Shown here one piece after another: positions 23,117 to 33,556 of a stretch of DNA of 64,000 nucleotides (the stretch's first letter is position 1; each line of letters starts with the position of its first letter). A program made the translations under genes and the position numbers. The notes below the pieces were generated by a model. It had not been told where the DNA came from. It worked only from the letters and a program-made list of their open reading frames with translations, and did not search any database. The DNA comes from Asterionellopsis glacialis (Eukaryota; Bacillariophyta; Plagiogrammaphyceae; Rhaphoneidales; Asterionellopsidaceae): the NCBI GenBank assembly GCA_014885115.2, contig WKLE02000787.1:31549-95548 (forward strand), written 5' to 3'.

Positions 23117-26100
23117 ATGATAAGGATGAGAAGAGGACTGCTAGTACTGCATGTATTCGCATGTTGTTGTGTTGCATTATGCATTGCCGGTAAAGGTAGT
23201 GAACGATCTTATGATAGTAATTTAGATTATCCTCTCCCACCACCGACGAAGGACGAATATGGACGTGGAATCCGTCAACCAAAGATTTTACAAGATGATT
23301 GTCATTTTCAAAGTGATCGAGCAAGCTATCATCATCAAAGATTTATTGCAAAAGGTGGGTGTTTCATGTTGTTCAAAATATGCGTCCATTTTCTTTTTCC
23401 GTATATATTTTTATTCGTTAACTTACATGCTCATTTACTCTTTCTTCTTTCTTTTGAAAACAACAACAAAAACAGTTGATGAAGCATTGAAGGCTATTAG
23501 TACTATTTTAAATACGACACGTCATCCTATTCTACCAGAAGCTTCTAATCATTCCTATGATGATAAATATGAACTTGTTGATGTTATGACAAATACTTTG
23601 ATTGCATCATCTTTGACAGTATTACAAAAACTTGGTAGTCATAATGATAATCATGATGCATTACAACTCCAAAAGGTCTTGAAGAAGGTCCAAAAAGAAA
23701 AACTTTCAGTAACATTACGTTTTACAATGAATCAACAATGCAAGTTTGATAAAAAAACTGAACGTAAACTTGTTGTATCTGAAACAGAGATCGAAAAATC
23801 AAATGGTGGTGATGGTATGTGGAGTCGTCTTACATCATCAACAGAAAATGTTAAAATTAAAAAGACTGTACAAGAATATCATTACAAGATCAAGGCACCA
23901 TACAAACTTTCTCTAATTATTGGTGATGATGATGATCATGAGGAGATTAAGCTTCAAAGTCAAAATAATAACACCATGGTAAAAACTATTACTCTTTTGA
24001 GTGGATTAAATCAGAAACCACCACCATCACCCATAAAAACACAAGTATATGATTTGAAAGTCGATGTGACGTGGTTATTTCAACATATCCTTCTCCTTCA
24101 ACAAGAAGGTGACACTATTAGTAGTGAATTTTCTGTTGACAGGTTATCTGAATCATGTAAAACACCAAGACGTAATAATCAAATCAATACTGCCATGTAC
24201 GTTCGGACTGAATTTCAAAAATGGATACGAAGAGTTCTTCGTGTTTTGTACGATCTTGACACTGCTGTATTATCAAATAACCAAAAAGAAGAAGAAGAAG
24301 CCACACAAACAACAACAGTCTTTGAACATATTGAAAACAATTTACCAACTATTTTTTCTCCCATCATACCATTATTTGAACATTCATCAATCTTACCACA
24401 AAGCGATTATGATACCTTTTTATCTAAACATGATCAATCACTCGATAAAGTCATTCAAAAACGGAATTATATTACAATTGGTCAATTATCTAGAGGAGGA
24501 ATTTTGTCAAAAGACGAGGCAACTATGATTGTATTATTAGATCATCTTCACGAGCTTTTTACGACATGGGCAGATAGTATTGGATATGTGGAGAATATGT
24601 TACAAAATCAACTCATCCAAGCAGTTGGTAAGAAATTAACAGCAAAAGATTTTGATGAATTCCTAAGTTTCTATTCCAAAAAGATTTTTGGTCCAGAATA
24701 CTCCCCACGACCTTTTTCATATGCTGTTAGGCGTAAGGACCATTACCCAGATGGTATCATTTCTATTGAAACTACTAAGGACAATAATAAGATGAAGTCA
24801 GGAGGAGTACCCGTTGATACTACCACTCGTCGGATTTCTGGTGACACTAGTCCTCCCATTTTTATCCCAGTCGATGCAGCTACGGCTGTAGAGATCCAAG
24901 GCGATCGCTTTGTACATGGTTGGATTCAACACAGATGGGGTAGTCAAAAGAATAAGGAGCATACGTTACTTGCCCGCGCACATCAATTTTCAAGCTTTAT
25001 GGTTATTCTGGGTGTAATGGGAGGGTCGAATACTTTCATACCCAAGGATGCTATCATCTTACAAAACAAGGATGAGGTGTTAATCCCTTTGTTGACAAAT
25101 GTGTTACCAAGTGCAAAGGAATTTAAGGATTCTATTGCCTCTCTATCACCAGAGCAACGAGCTTTTGCTGAGGCCTATCGTCAGATGCAATTAGAATCTT
25201 CTGTATTCGGTATTTGTATCATTCAAATCAAGCCTCAGTTGGAACGTCTACTCAACCTTCCAGAAGGATCTTTAACGAAAGAGATCCAACTTACTCAGGA
25301 CCTCATGTCACTGTTTGTAGATTATCAAATCCCATCTGATCTTCTTTCGTTTGATGGACCAAATGATGCTGGTGTGAGTGATAAGGTTAGTGAGGTGAAA
25401 CATCATGTTCAGGCAGTAATGGATGTTATTACTAATACCAAAGCAAAACAGTTGGGCGATGAAAAGCAAAAGGCAAAAATGAGAGAAAACATGGAATGGG
25501 ATACTCTCGGTAGGAGGGAGGGGATAGAAAGGGAAAGGGATGATGTCGGAAATCATATCGGAAGGGGGCCAGCAGGTGCTCAGCCTTATTCAAGTCAGTC
25601 AAAGCAGAAAAGGTACCAGAAGAATTGGGTTTACTCGGATGACCTTGATGGTGCATTTGCAGATTATCCAAGCCAACAATCTCAATCAAGCAAAGCACCT
25701 AAGAATCCAGACTTTGTAAAGGACCTTTATAGTGGGACTTTATCAAATGCTCTGCTGATGGATTCTGAAGCAGCTCGGTCGGCACCGGAAGAACATGTAC
25801 AATTTGAAGAATCTGCAGAAAGTGTCCATCAAGATGACAATGAATCCTTTGATGAAATCAAACACCAAGACAAACTTGTACAGGATCAATCTCTGTCCGA
25901 TGAGTTCACTTTGATTCCCAAAATATTAGATGCAAAATTTGAACAAACCGATAAGGATGGTGCCCTGAAATCTACTATAATCAAAACAGGGAAATTCTGG
26001 ACTCGAAATAGACAAGAGAACTTGCTAGTTGTCTCAAAGAAAGAAATGTTAGACTCTAGTACTGTGAAATCGGAAAAGAATAAAGCAATGGATTTATTGA

Positions 26101-26387
26101 CTGCAATCAGTCGCAGTGGTTCTCTCCCTATCAAGTCGTCTGAATTGCACGTCCTGGTAGCGGTATCACACTGCTTTGAAAAACAAATCATGGAGACGAT
26201 TATCCAAGACAATATTAACCCTATTGAAAAGTTGGAACGCTCAATGATGATGATAGCCTCAGTTATTCATGGCGTAGCAGAAAATGAATTGAAGGTTGAT
26301 GGCGGGAAGAAAAATGATGTGGTGATTGAAGGTGGGAAAGGAACACTTGCTGAGGATATCACCAAGACCTCAGAAGCCGAAAGTTAA
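23117..26387 (+). CDS. Large secretory-pathway protein of unknown function, two exons
   Basis: Exon 1 is 23117-23354 and exon 2 is 23476-26387. The 121-bp intron (donor GTGGGT, acceptor AACAG) joins phase-1 ends and gives 1049 residues. The N-terminus MIRMRRGLLVLHVFACCCVA is a signal peptide. The middle is Lys/Gln/Asn-rich. From about residue 560 there is a dense conserved-looking domain with FVHGWIQHRWG, LARAHQFSSFMVILGVMGGS, MQLESSVFGICIIQIKPQLE, LTKEIQLTQDLMSLFVDY and QIPSDLLSFDG. I recall similar motifs in uncharacterised protist proteins but cannot name a family. The C-terminus is acidic and helical with no membrane anchor. An ER, secreted or vacuolar location is inferred. The gene converges on the ubiquitin protease, 107 bp apart. 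Confidence 0.75.
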
Positions 26388-26494
26388 AATACAAACACGT
26401 AGGTCAAGTAAAAGGTTATAGTCAATCCTAAATGAAACTCATGCAATGTAGTAGTGTATGAGCATGGTATAAAGTTGTACGTTGCATAATTCTT

Positions 26495-29272
26495 TTAGAT
26501 CTTTTCATAAAATAGCATGTAGGCTTGTGCGCGTTGAACATCTTGCCAGTGAAGTGGTGTAACATCCAAGTCAGATACAAGTACCCACTCTTTGGATGAC
26601 GAAGAATCGGGAGCTCTTCGATACGCTTGATAGTGACCAGCATGTGCATTACCTCTATGTTCAATAACACTCATAAGTCGATAAAGAATAGGTTTTGTAC
26701 CTTGACCACGTCTTGAGGAAGTCGACTGAATGTTACTTCCCTCCGATGTTGTTGTCTGACCCACCCAAGAAGAAGATTGACCTCCATAAGCACAATGATA
26801 ACGAAGATCTAATGTTTCAGGAAAGTCAACATGTTGCATAGCCTTGCACATGGTATCTCTCATCGGATCGTAGTACCGCCGTTGGACATGGAAACAAAGT
26901 ACGGAAGGAAGTCGAGTCAGCAAGAGACATTTTTTGGCATGTCCACGATGAAGTGCAGTACTACTAGTCTTGCCCAAAAAGTCGTCAGTATCCAGGAGGC
27001 CATCTTCGACCGCTGTACTTTTGTTCATACTTTCCCATTCTTCCGTATCGTCAGGATCCATAGTCATGAGTTGGAATTTGCGAACCTCGGCTATATTCAA
27101 TTCATCCTTCAGTGATTTAACTTGTTCGTGTCGTCCGTCTGCCACTCCTTTCTTCCGCAAACGAGATAAAATTGTATCAATCGCACCTCGTAGCATAAAA
27201 ATCTCTTCCTCTAATTTTTCTAGTTCACTCTTGATTGTGCAATTTAGACATTCCACATCGTTGACTCGTTCTATAGATGTAAAGTCATCTATACATTGAC
27301 TTAGTGAACACGCTGGGAAGGTGGATGCTGGCGATTGTGATGCTGATGTTGGAGAAGACATATAACGTGATACAGAGGTAGGAACAATCGCAATGTCCAA
27401 GAATGGAGCATTGCGTATCGGACGGATATGATGACATTTGCAACATTGTAAGGTTGAACCGATCCATCCGGTTAAAGGAGATGGTGATATAGGTGATATA
27501 GTTTTGAGCATGTTGTTCATTGCAGGTGTCAACTGAATTCCTCCTTGAATATCGACACTTTGGTTTTGTTGCATCCCTATTTCGTGCTTAGATGACTTGT
27601 GCTGCTTTGCTTTTTTAGTCCATTCAACAGATCTGCATTCATGATCCCCTATTTCAAATTCTTCCTGCTTTTTTTCTTCGCGTTTTTCGCTTGCATGGTG
27701 ATCAAACGCTGATACCGAAGTTTCACTCGAATTTTGTTCAGCACCATAGTCCGCTTGATCCAGTAGGGACGAGAGTGAGAAATTTAGACCATCGTCGTCG
27801 TCCTCTGCACTGGACTCAGCTTTACCATTATTATTTTTGTGCTGTATTCTTCGTTCGGGCAAGGGAAACCTGGATGATGCGGATGATTCGACCGAGTCAG
27901 TTGTATCATCCAGACATGCATCTGTAATAATCATATCTATCAAGGCTTGCAATACTTCTTGAGCATCCTGTTGCTCTGTTCCAACATGAGCTCTTCCGTG
28001 TCCATACCGTGATTTGAATTGAGAATGCTTTTGCCCGATACGGTACAAGAGTTCTTGTGGTTGGATCGATGAATAATTACTATTTTTATCTCCGTCACAT
28101 CCATTGAGGAACAACAACGTTTGCAGTAAAAATTCGCTTAATGACTCTGTCATGTCCGTGGAATATTCTTCTATTTGCTCGTCATCCAAGTTATGTTGTT
28201 GTTGCTGTTGTTGCTGTTGTTGATGATGTTGGTGTTCACTGTGAAGTTGTACAATCCGTTCCAAGTAAAGCATAAATTGTGGCAGACCTGCCAAGGATTG
28301 GAGGACTGAATTCAGAAAACAGGTTTGACCATAATTTTTAATTCCATGAATTTCCTTTCGTGATAGTGCTACAGCAATCCTTTCGCATCGCTGACGTTCT
28401 GTTAGTTTCCCTAGTAGACGGTACGGCATCACGGTGGAACGTCCAAATGCATTATTATGTTGTGACACTGGTTCGCGAAACAGGAATCGTCCAAGGCCTC
28501 CTCTTGACCGATGGCGGTATAATTCACGTATCAAACATTTTTGAGGTAATCCATATCGTATACATACATAAAGTAAATCAGATACCAATACACACCCCAA
28601 GGATGTAGCACTGTCTTTGCATAAGGCAAGAAACGAATCCAAGTCCAAGTCTTTGTCTTGAGTAGTGTTGTTCAATGTTTGTGTAACCGCATCTGTTGAT
28701 GATATGCCCATGTTGAACAAATCCGAAGTAGATGAAGTGAGGAAGTCTGAAACTAATAAAGGTGCCAAGAGGGGTAGGTCTCGACGATGATGATTTGTTC
28801 CGGCAAAGGATGTGAAACTTGGTTCGTTCGTATTTGACGTCTTTGTAGAAACAAGAGAGCGTTTCTTCCCCACATTTTTGGCATGTTCCATTTTTGGCAT
28901 GGTTTTATTGAATATAGGTAACATGGAAAAATTCCCTGGCCTTTGCTGATGCATAATGCTAGAATCTAATTGTAATGGTGGTGTATTCCCATACATTTGC
29001 TTTGGTGGTTGTTGTGGTTCAGGAATTAGAACGTCCGTAGAAAGTTCATCTAAATCATCCTCTTCGACCTTTGACGATGATGATGATGAAGGTAATAATT
29101 CTGCATCAAGAACAAGTTGACCATTCGTCTTGGGAGCAAAACTCGCGATTCCATTTGAGACTAGATCGCTTGACGATGCTGTTAAAGAAGAAAAGGAGGC
29201 AGCCTTCATGGAGACCAACGTTAAAAGGTTCCTGTAATTCGGGTCGAGACAGATTGCCAAACAAAAAAACAA
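26495..29272 (-). CDS. Ubiquitin carboxyl-terminal hydrolase (USP family)
   Basis: A single minus-strand exon of 925 residues from the first ATG. An internal ATG at 29209 (MKAASFSSL) is an equally good start. The Cys box is HGIKNYGQTCFLNSVLQSL with catalytic Cys318. The QQDAQEVLQAL segment follows. The His box is RLMSVIEHRGNAHAGHYQAY with catalytic His880. A CxxC pair (LQCCKCHHIRP and VECLNC) forms the usual zinc finger of the fingers domain. A Gln-rich run (HQHHQQQQ...) sits between them. The domain plan resembles USP30-type enzymes, and a hydrophobic segment (SLGCVLVSDLLYVCIRYGL) lies upstream of the catalytic domain. Function: removal of ubiquitin from proteins. The substrate is unknown. 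Confidence 0.9.
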   Translation of the reverse strand: MFFCLAICLDPNYRNLLTLVSMKAASFSSLTASSSDLVSNGIASFAPKTNGQLVLDAELLPSSSSSSKVEEDDLDELSTDVLIPEPQQPPKQMYGNTPPLQLDSSIMHQQRPGNFSMLPIFNKTMPKMEHAKNVGKKRSLVSTKTSNTNEPSFTSFAGTNHHRRDLPLLAPLLVSDFLTSSTSDLFNMGISSTDAVTQTLNNTTQDKDLDLDSFLALCKDSATSLGCVLVSDLLYVCIRYGLPQKCLIRELYRHRSRGGLGRFLFREPVSQHNNAFGRSTVMPYRLLGKLTERQRCERIAVALSRKEIHGIKNYGQTCFLNSVLQSLAGLPQFMLYLERIVQLHSEHQHHQQQQQQQQQHNLDDEQIEEYSTDMTESLSEFLLQTLLFLNGCDGDKNSNYSSIQPQELLYRIGQKHSQFKSRYGHGRAHVGTEQQDAQEVLQALIDMIITDACLDDTTDSVESSASSRFPLPERRIQHKNNNGKAESSAEDDDDGLNFSLSSLLDQADYGAEQNSSETSVSAFDHHASEKREEKKQEEFEIGDHECRSVEWTKKAKQHKSSKHEIGMQQNQSVDIQGGIQLTPAMNNMLKTISPISPSPLTGWIGSTLQCCKCHHIRPIRNAPFLDIAIVPTSVSRYMSSPTSASQSPASTFPACSLSQCIDDFTSIERVNDVECLNCTIKSELEKLEEEIFMLRGAIDTILSRLRKKGVADGRHEQVKSLKDELNIAEVRKFQLMTMDPDDTEEWESMNKSTAVEDGLLDTDDFLGKTSSTALHRGHAKKCLLLTRLPSVLCFHVQRRYYDPMRDTMCKAMQHVDFPETLDLRYHCAYGGQSSSWVGQTTTSEGSNIQSTSSRRGQGTKPILYRLMSVIEHRGNAHAGHYQAYRRAPDSSSSKEWVLVSDLDVTPLHWQDVQRAQAYMLFYEKI

Positions 29273-30409
29273 TCCAGAGACCAGTTGGATATTATATGGT
29301 TAGAAAGAGCAGGAGGGGACTTGGACAGCTACAGTACGCCTCTATTAAGATCTGATATATTTGTTCTTTTGAGATAGGGCCGAGTAGGGTCCTCTCTAGA
29401 GAGCAGTCGGTGTGATGTAACGGTACCAGGTAGCGGATGGGGTCCCCTTGCCCTAGTCGACCATGTCTGAGAGCGTCGGATTGACTACTGCGTTATGAAG
29501 GGAAAATTCGGAAAGCGAACTGAGTCTCTTTAGACCTATTCAATGCAAATAAAAGAAATAAGAAAAAGGGAGTAAAGAATATTGAATATACTATATTTAA
29601 TATATACTGTGCACTACCTAGATAATTTATATAATATTCAAGTAAAATTTTGAGTTTCTGTTGGGTGTCTCTCTCCATCCTGAGTACGGTAGGCGGGAAG
29701 ACGAAGTACCAGATACCAGAGGTTGGGAGGCTGTATAGGACCCTACCAGGTATTAATACGAGTATTGTACACGTACCAGGTACCAGGTACATACGCATAC
29801 AAGATACATATGGTAGCATAAGCAGTTATGGATATAAGGACAGATACACAGACAGACAGATACACAGACAGACAGATACACAGACAGACAGATACACAGA
29901 CAGACAGTTTTCTTTATCTTCTGTATTTTTTTTCTGTTGAGTTTTCCCAATCATGCGATGCACGACTCCCGGGCAACTCAATCCTTTTCGAAAGGGAGAG
30001 CAAAGTTAGAAACGCAAGCGATAATCTGTCCATGTATGCACGTAGAAAAGCGGACCATCATGTCTTGCCTGAATAAGCTCAGCTTCACTTCGCCTCTTTT
30101 TTGGATACGGGCGATATCTTGAACTATTCTAGAACCTGCAAGGCATCGAGGAAAGATCTTGGGTTATCAGTATTGAACTTTCAAATAGCGAGTCGAAGGT
30201 TGGATGTAAAATATTAATAATGGGTTTCAAATTATAATAATGGTACTTGCTAGAATAAAGTTTAATGTAGGAAACGCGTATATTTCTCAAGAGGGGATTT
30301 TGCATTTTTGAAACAGAAATGGAGACGTTTTATACGGTGGTGTTCGTGAAAAATTAAGACACGTTCTAGATTCCAAAATGATTAGTAACAGGATGATGAT
30401 AATCGTGAC
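29273..30409. other. Repeat-rich intergenic region
   Basis: No gene is supported. The region holds CTCTCTAGAGAG (29392-29403), an AT-rich stretch near 29570-29640 and several ACCAGGTAC words (29421, 29743, 29772-29790). A 16-bp minisatellite follows at 29841-29907. The distal part (30080-30409) is AT-rich 3' flank of the Cys-rich gene. Confidence 0.7.
29841..29907. repeat. 16-bp tandem repeat, about 4.2 copies
   Basis: Unit CAGATACACAGACAGA is repeated head to tail without visible mismatch through 67 bp. The short ORFs across it, on both strands, are products of the repeat and are not read as genes. Confidence 0.95.
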
Positions 30410-30748
30410 TTAGCTGCACTGAGAACAAAGACAGGTGGCACCATGGTTGGCTGTACCACACTGAGCGCACTGGCAATTGAAGCTGTGGTTGGACACACAA
30501 CGTCCACATTGGCAGTTCGAAGCATGAGCACCGCAAAGCCCACATTGGCAGCTTGCACCGTGAGTGGCGCAAGATCCACACTGGCATCCAGCTCCATGGT
30601 ATTTGCTGGCGACCATTGCCCTAGCGGTTGAGGAGGATCCAACAAGGGCTGGAACTTGAGCAAATCCACGACGTCCGGTGGTTTGGGTGAAGGCTGCAAC
30701 GGTTGCAGTTGAGGCTGCCAAGCAGACAGGAATGGTCATACGGGTCAT
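30410..30748 (-). CDS. Plastid-type Cys-rich protein with repeated CQCxxC motifs
   Basis: A single minus-strand exon of 112 residues. The N-terminus MTRMTIPVCLAASTATVAAF reads as a signal peptide with a phenylalanine right after the predicted cleavage. A basic, Ser/Arg-containing stretch follows, which is the ASAFAP-type bipartite signal of diatom plastids. The mature part is five evenly spaced cysteine clusters: CQCGSC, CQCGLC, CQCGRC, CQCAQC and CLCSQC. They are separated by 6-8 residues of Gly/Ala/His/Asn/Ser. This dense CxCxxC pattern suggests metal (zinc, copper or cadmium) binding like a metallothionein. No named family is recognised. The promoter is shared divergently with the theta carbonic anhydrase. 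Confidence 0.7.
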   Translation of the reverse strand: MTRMTIPVCLAASTATVAAFTQTTGRRGFAQVPALVGSSSTARAMVASKYHGAGCQCGSCATHGASCQCGLCGAHASNCQCGRCVSNHSFNCQCAQCGTANHGATCLCSQCS

Positions 30749-31744
30749 CGTGGTGTATTCTTGTGGGCTTGCGAATGGAAATAGTCTTGGTTGTTGGAGT
30801 GAAGTTGTGGTTGACTTCGGGGACTTCTAGGGAAGTTGCGATAGTTTGACAATAATACTTCAAGCGCATTACCAGGTACTCACCGGCCACAACAAGAGAA
30901 AACAAAGAAGAACACTGCAACCTTTCTAGTAGTTCCTAAATCGGGAATTCACTGACACATGCGATCGATCTACTCGTATGCATGATCTCAAAAAAGGGAT
31001 ATGATGCGTAACAATGACGTATGCGAAGAATATTGCAAAATATCCAAAAAAAACAGTAATTATTGTAACTTGACGTAGGATGATGACGTCCTTTTATTGA
31101 ATTTATTAGATTGCATGACGACTTTCAAGAATGAATATCCATACTGTCTGTATCCCACATGACGAGATAGTGACGATCTTTTTGACTGAGTCAGGCATTA
31201 CCTGGTAATAATACACGCAAGCAAATTAGAGGTCTACAACAGTGCCCCCATGAAAAATCAACACAGATTTTAATTATAGAATGTCCACATATTCCGAAAA
31301 ATATCGGCATACATTTAGGGTCAGGGAGAAAAATCAAGGGTCTACTCGTAATTCGACAAAATTATTACTCCTTTTATATTGTTCTGTACTCAAAATTGTG
31401 CTCAATACCCCCAGAAAACTTATCTTCATCTGCCCAATTTTCGCTATAAAAAACCAAGAAGGCATTCTCTTGTAGTTTATTTCCGACAGTGAGTACACCC
31501 TTAGTTTTCGTACGTCATCAATTCGTCATCAGCATCACCCAAAGATACAAAAAATAAAAATATGGAATCCGAAGCATGCTTTTTTTACCAGGTGGGGAGT
31601 AACGTGTGTAGACCTAACCTCAAGATGACAGAAAAGCAAAAAAACTGCATCAAAAATCAAGAAAGAGCTAGTGCATAAATTCTTATTCTTTCTCCACAAT
31701 AGGTTGTCATAACTCGGAATTAGTTTCGAAAGACAGAAGCAATC
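30749..31744. promoter_or_regulatory. Bidirectional promoter with a cluster of TGACGT (CCRE/CRE-like) words
   Basis: This 996-bp spacer separates the divergent Cys-rich gene and the theta carbonic anhydrase. Exact TGACGT words lie at 31015-31020, 31071-31076 and 31084-31089, and the reverse ACGTCA at 31512-31517. TGACGA near-matches occur at about 31160 and 31171. TGACGT is the published core of the CO2/cAMP-responsive elements upstream of Phaeodactylum carbonic-anhydrase genes, bound by a bZIP factor. Regulation here is inferred from the motif only. Confidence 0.5.
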
Positions 31745-33556
31745 ATGAAACTAATTCTTCCATTTCTCTTCGGAGTCGTCACCACCAATGCATTTGTGCC
31801 CTCAAACTTTGGTCGCACGAATCCTGCTCGACTTTTCGCTGAAGTCGAAGTTGAAACATATGATACTGCAGCGGAAATGACAGCTGCTACCCCTGTCGCA
31901 GCAGTAAAAGTAACCCAAAAACCATCTGTTTCTATTGCTGAACTTAAGGAGATGGTGAAGAAAGAAGTGGTGAGTGAAATGATGTCAACTCCACCAAAGA
32001 AAAGGAGTCTTTTGAGACGCATCTTCAGTCGTAATGCTAAGGTCGAACCTACTTCCACAGTAACTGATTTGCCCTTCGACAAGGTCCAAGAGGCCTTCCC
32101 TGGTGCACTTACCAATGCTGAATTGCTCGACATGATCAACTCCTCCATCGAAGATGCTGGATACGACAAGAGCAAGACATTGGTTGCCACTTCCTTGTGT
32201 TGCGATGAAGTCAACCGTCCTCTCGAGACTGACCTCTCCGCAAACTTCGACACCAACTTCCAAATGGGTGGTCTTGCTGGTTTCCCCTTCGGTGGTGCCA
32301 CCAGTTTCGGTGCCATGGCTGCTCACATCCCAGATGGCGGGTCCTGTTGCGTTGTTTTCGGACCTCACGTCGGTGTTGACTCTACCGGTAAGGTCGGAAC
32401 CGTCGAACGTCGTGGACGTGCCAACGGAGGATCTTGCTGTGGTAGTGCCGTTGCCGCCGCTGGATACGTTGGATCTGTATTTAACGGAGAAGCCAAGGCC
32501 CCCCACCCCGATGATGTCCTTGATGCCCAACAATACTACGTTGGATCCATGCTTATGCCATTCGCCGAGCAACTGGAGAGTGCTGACGACAAGATGGTTG
32601 AATTGCCCATGGCCCTCTACAGTGCTCAAGCTGAATTGATGGAACGTATTGTACAGAAGTCTGCTGGCGGTGTTGCCGATGGTCAGATTGCTGTTCTTGG
32701 AGGTATCCAAATCAACACTCCTCCAGGATACACTGACTATTTCCTCCCCCAAAGTTTCGACTTGTACAACAACAAGGGAGAAAAGATCGATGATCTCATG
32801 CCCACCAACATCCTCAGACCTTTCCCCAAGGTTAAGGATGTCTTCCCTGAAGCACTCTCCAATGCAGAGTTGGTTTCCAAGGTCAAGGCTACTCTTGCCG
32901 ATAAGGGTTACGATGATAGCAAGACCTTGGTTGCCACTTCCTTGTGTTGCGATGAAGTCAACCGTCCTCTCGAGACTGACCTTGCCGATGCCTTTGACAC
33001 CAACTTTAACATGGGTGGTCTCGCCGGTTTCCCCTTCGGTGGTGCCACCAGTTTCGGTGCCATGGCTGCCCACATCCCTGATGGAGGTGACTGCTGTGTT
33101 GTTTTCGGACCTCACGTCGGTGTTGACTCTACCGGTGCTGTTGGAACCGTCGAACGTCGTGGACGTGCCAACGGAGGATCTTGCTGTGGTAGTGCCGTTG
33201 CCGCTGCTGGATACGTTGGATCTGTATTCAACGGAGAAGCCAAGGCCCAAGACCCCAAGGATGCTCTTGATGCCCAACAATACTACGTAGGATCCATGCT
33301 CATGCCTTACGCTGAACAACTTGAAAAGGCTGATGACAAGATGGTTGAACTTCCACAAGCCTTGTATGATGCCCAAGCCTCTTTGATGGGACGTATTGTC
33401 AAGGCCTCTGCTGGCGGTGTTGCTGGAAAGGGTAAGATTGCTGTTCTTGGAGGTATCCAAATCAACACTCCTCCCGGTTTCACTGATTACTACCTTCCAA
33501 TGAGCTTTGACTTGTACAACAACAATGGTGACAAGATCGAAGAACTCTGGAGTTAA
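31745..33556 (+). CDS. Theta-type (LCIB-family) carbonic anhydrase with two tandem domains, plastid-targeted
   Basis: A single exon of 603 residues. MKLILPFLFGVVTTNA-FVP is a signal peptide with the diatom A-F plastid junction, so plastid delivery is inferred. Two LCIB/CGHR domains follow, about 108-345 and 357-603. Each has the metal and catalytic set: SLCCDEVNR (Cys152/Cys401 with Asp and Arg), AAHIPDGG (His194/His443) and NGGSCCGSAV (Cys231/Cys480). Both copies therefore look active. The family hydrates CO2 or dehydrates bicarbonate, and diatom members act at the pyrenoid thylakoid or plastid envelope. Codon use is strongly biased (GCC, TTC, GGT, AAG), consistent with high expression. The upstream spacer carries TGACGT elements. 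Confidence 0.92.
   Translation: MKLILPFLFGVVTTNAFVPSNFGRTNPARLFAEVEVETYDTAAEMTAATPVAAVKVTQKPSVSIAELKEMVKKEVVSEMMSTPPKKRSLLRRIFSRNAKVEPTSTVTDLPFDKVQEAFPGALTNAELLDMINSSIEDAGYDKSKTLVATSLCCDEVNRPLETDLSANFDTNFQMGGLAGFPFGGATSFGAMAAHIPDGGSCCVVFGPHVGVDSTGKVGTVERRGRANGGSCCGSAVAAAGYVGSVFNGEAKAPHPDDVLDAQQYYVGSMLMPFAEQLESADDKMVELPMALYSAQAELMERIVQKSAGGVADGQIAVLGGIQINTPPGYTDYFLPQSFDLYNNKGEKIDDLMPTNILRPFPKVKDVFPEALSNAELVSKVKATLADKGYDDSKTLVATSLCCDEVNRPLETDLADAFDTNFNMGGLAGFPFGGATSFGAMAAHIPDGGDCCVVFGPHVGVDSTGAVGTVERRGRANGGSCCGSAVAAAGYVGSVFNGEAKAQDPKDALDAQQYYVGSMLMPYAEQLEKADDKMVELPQALYDAQASLMGRIVKASAGGVAGKGKIAVLGGIQINTPPGFTDYYLPMSFDLYNNNGDKIEELWS

Noticed and set aside
24109..24528. 139-codon alternative frame inside the secretory-protein gene
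   Set aside because: Lys-rich shadow frame of an AT-rich coding region, with no independent signal.
31985..33460. 491-codon open frame antisense to the theta carbonic anhydrase
   Set aside because: It mirrors the strongly codon-biased sense gene and repeats with it. The product is Ser/Thr/Val/Gly-rich with no domain, so it is a shadow frame.
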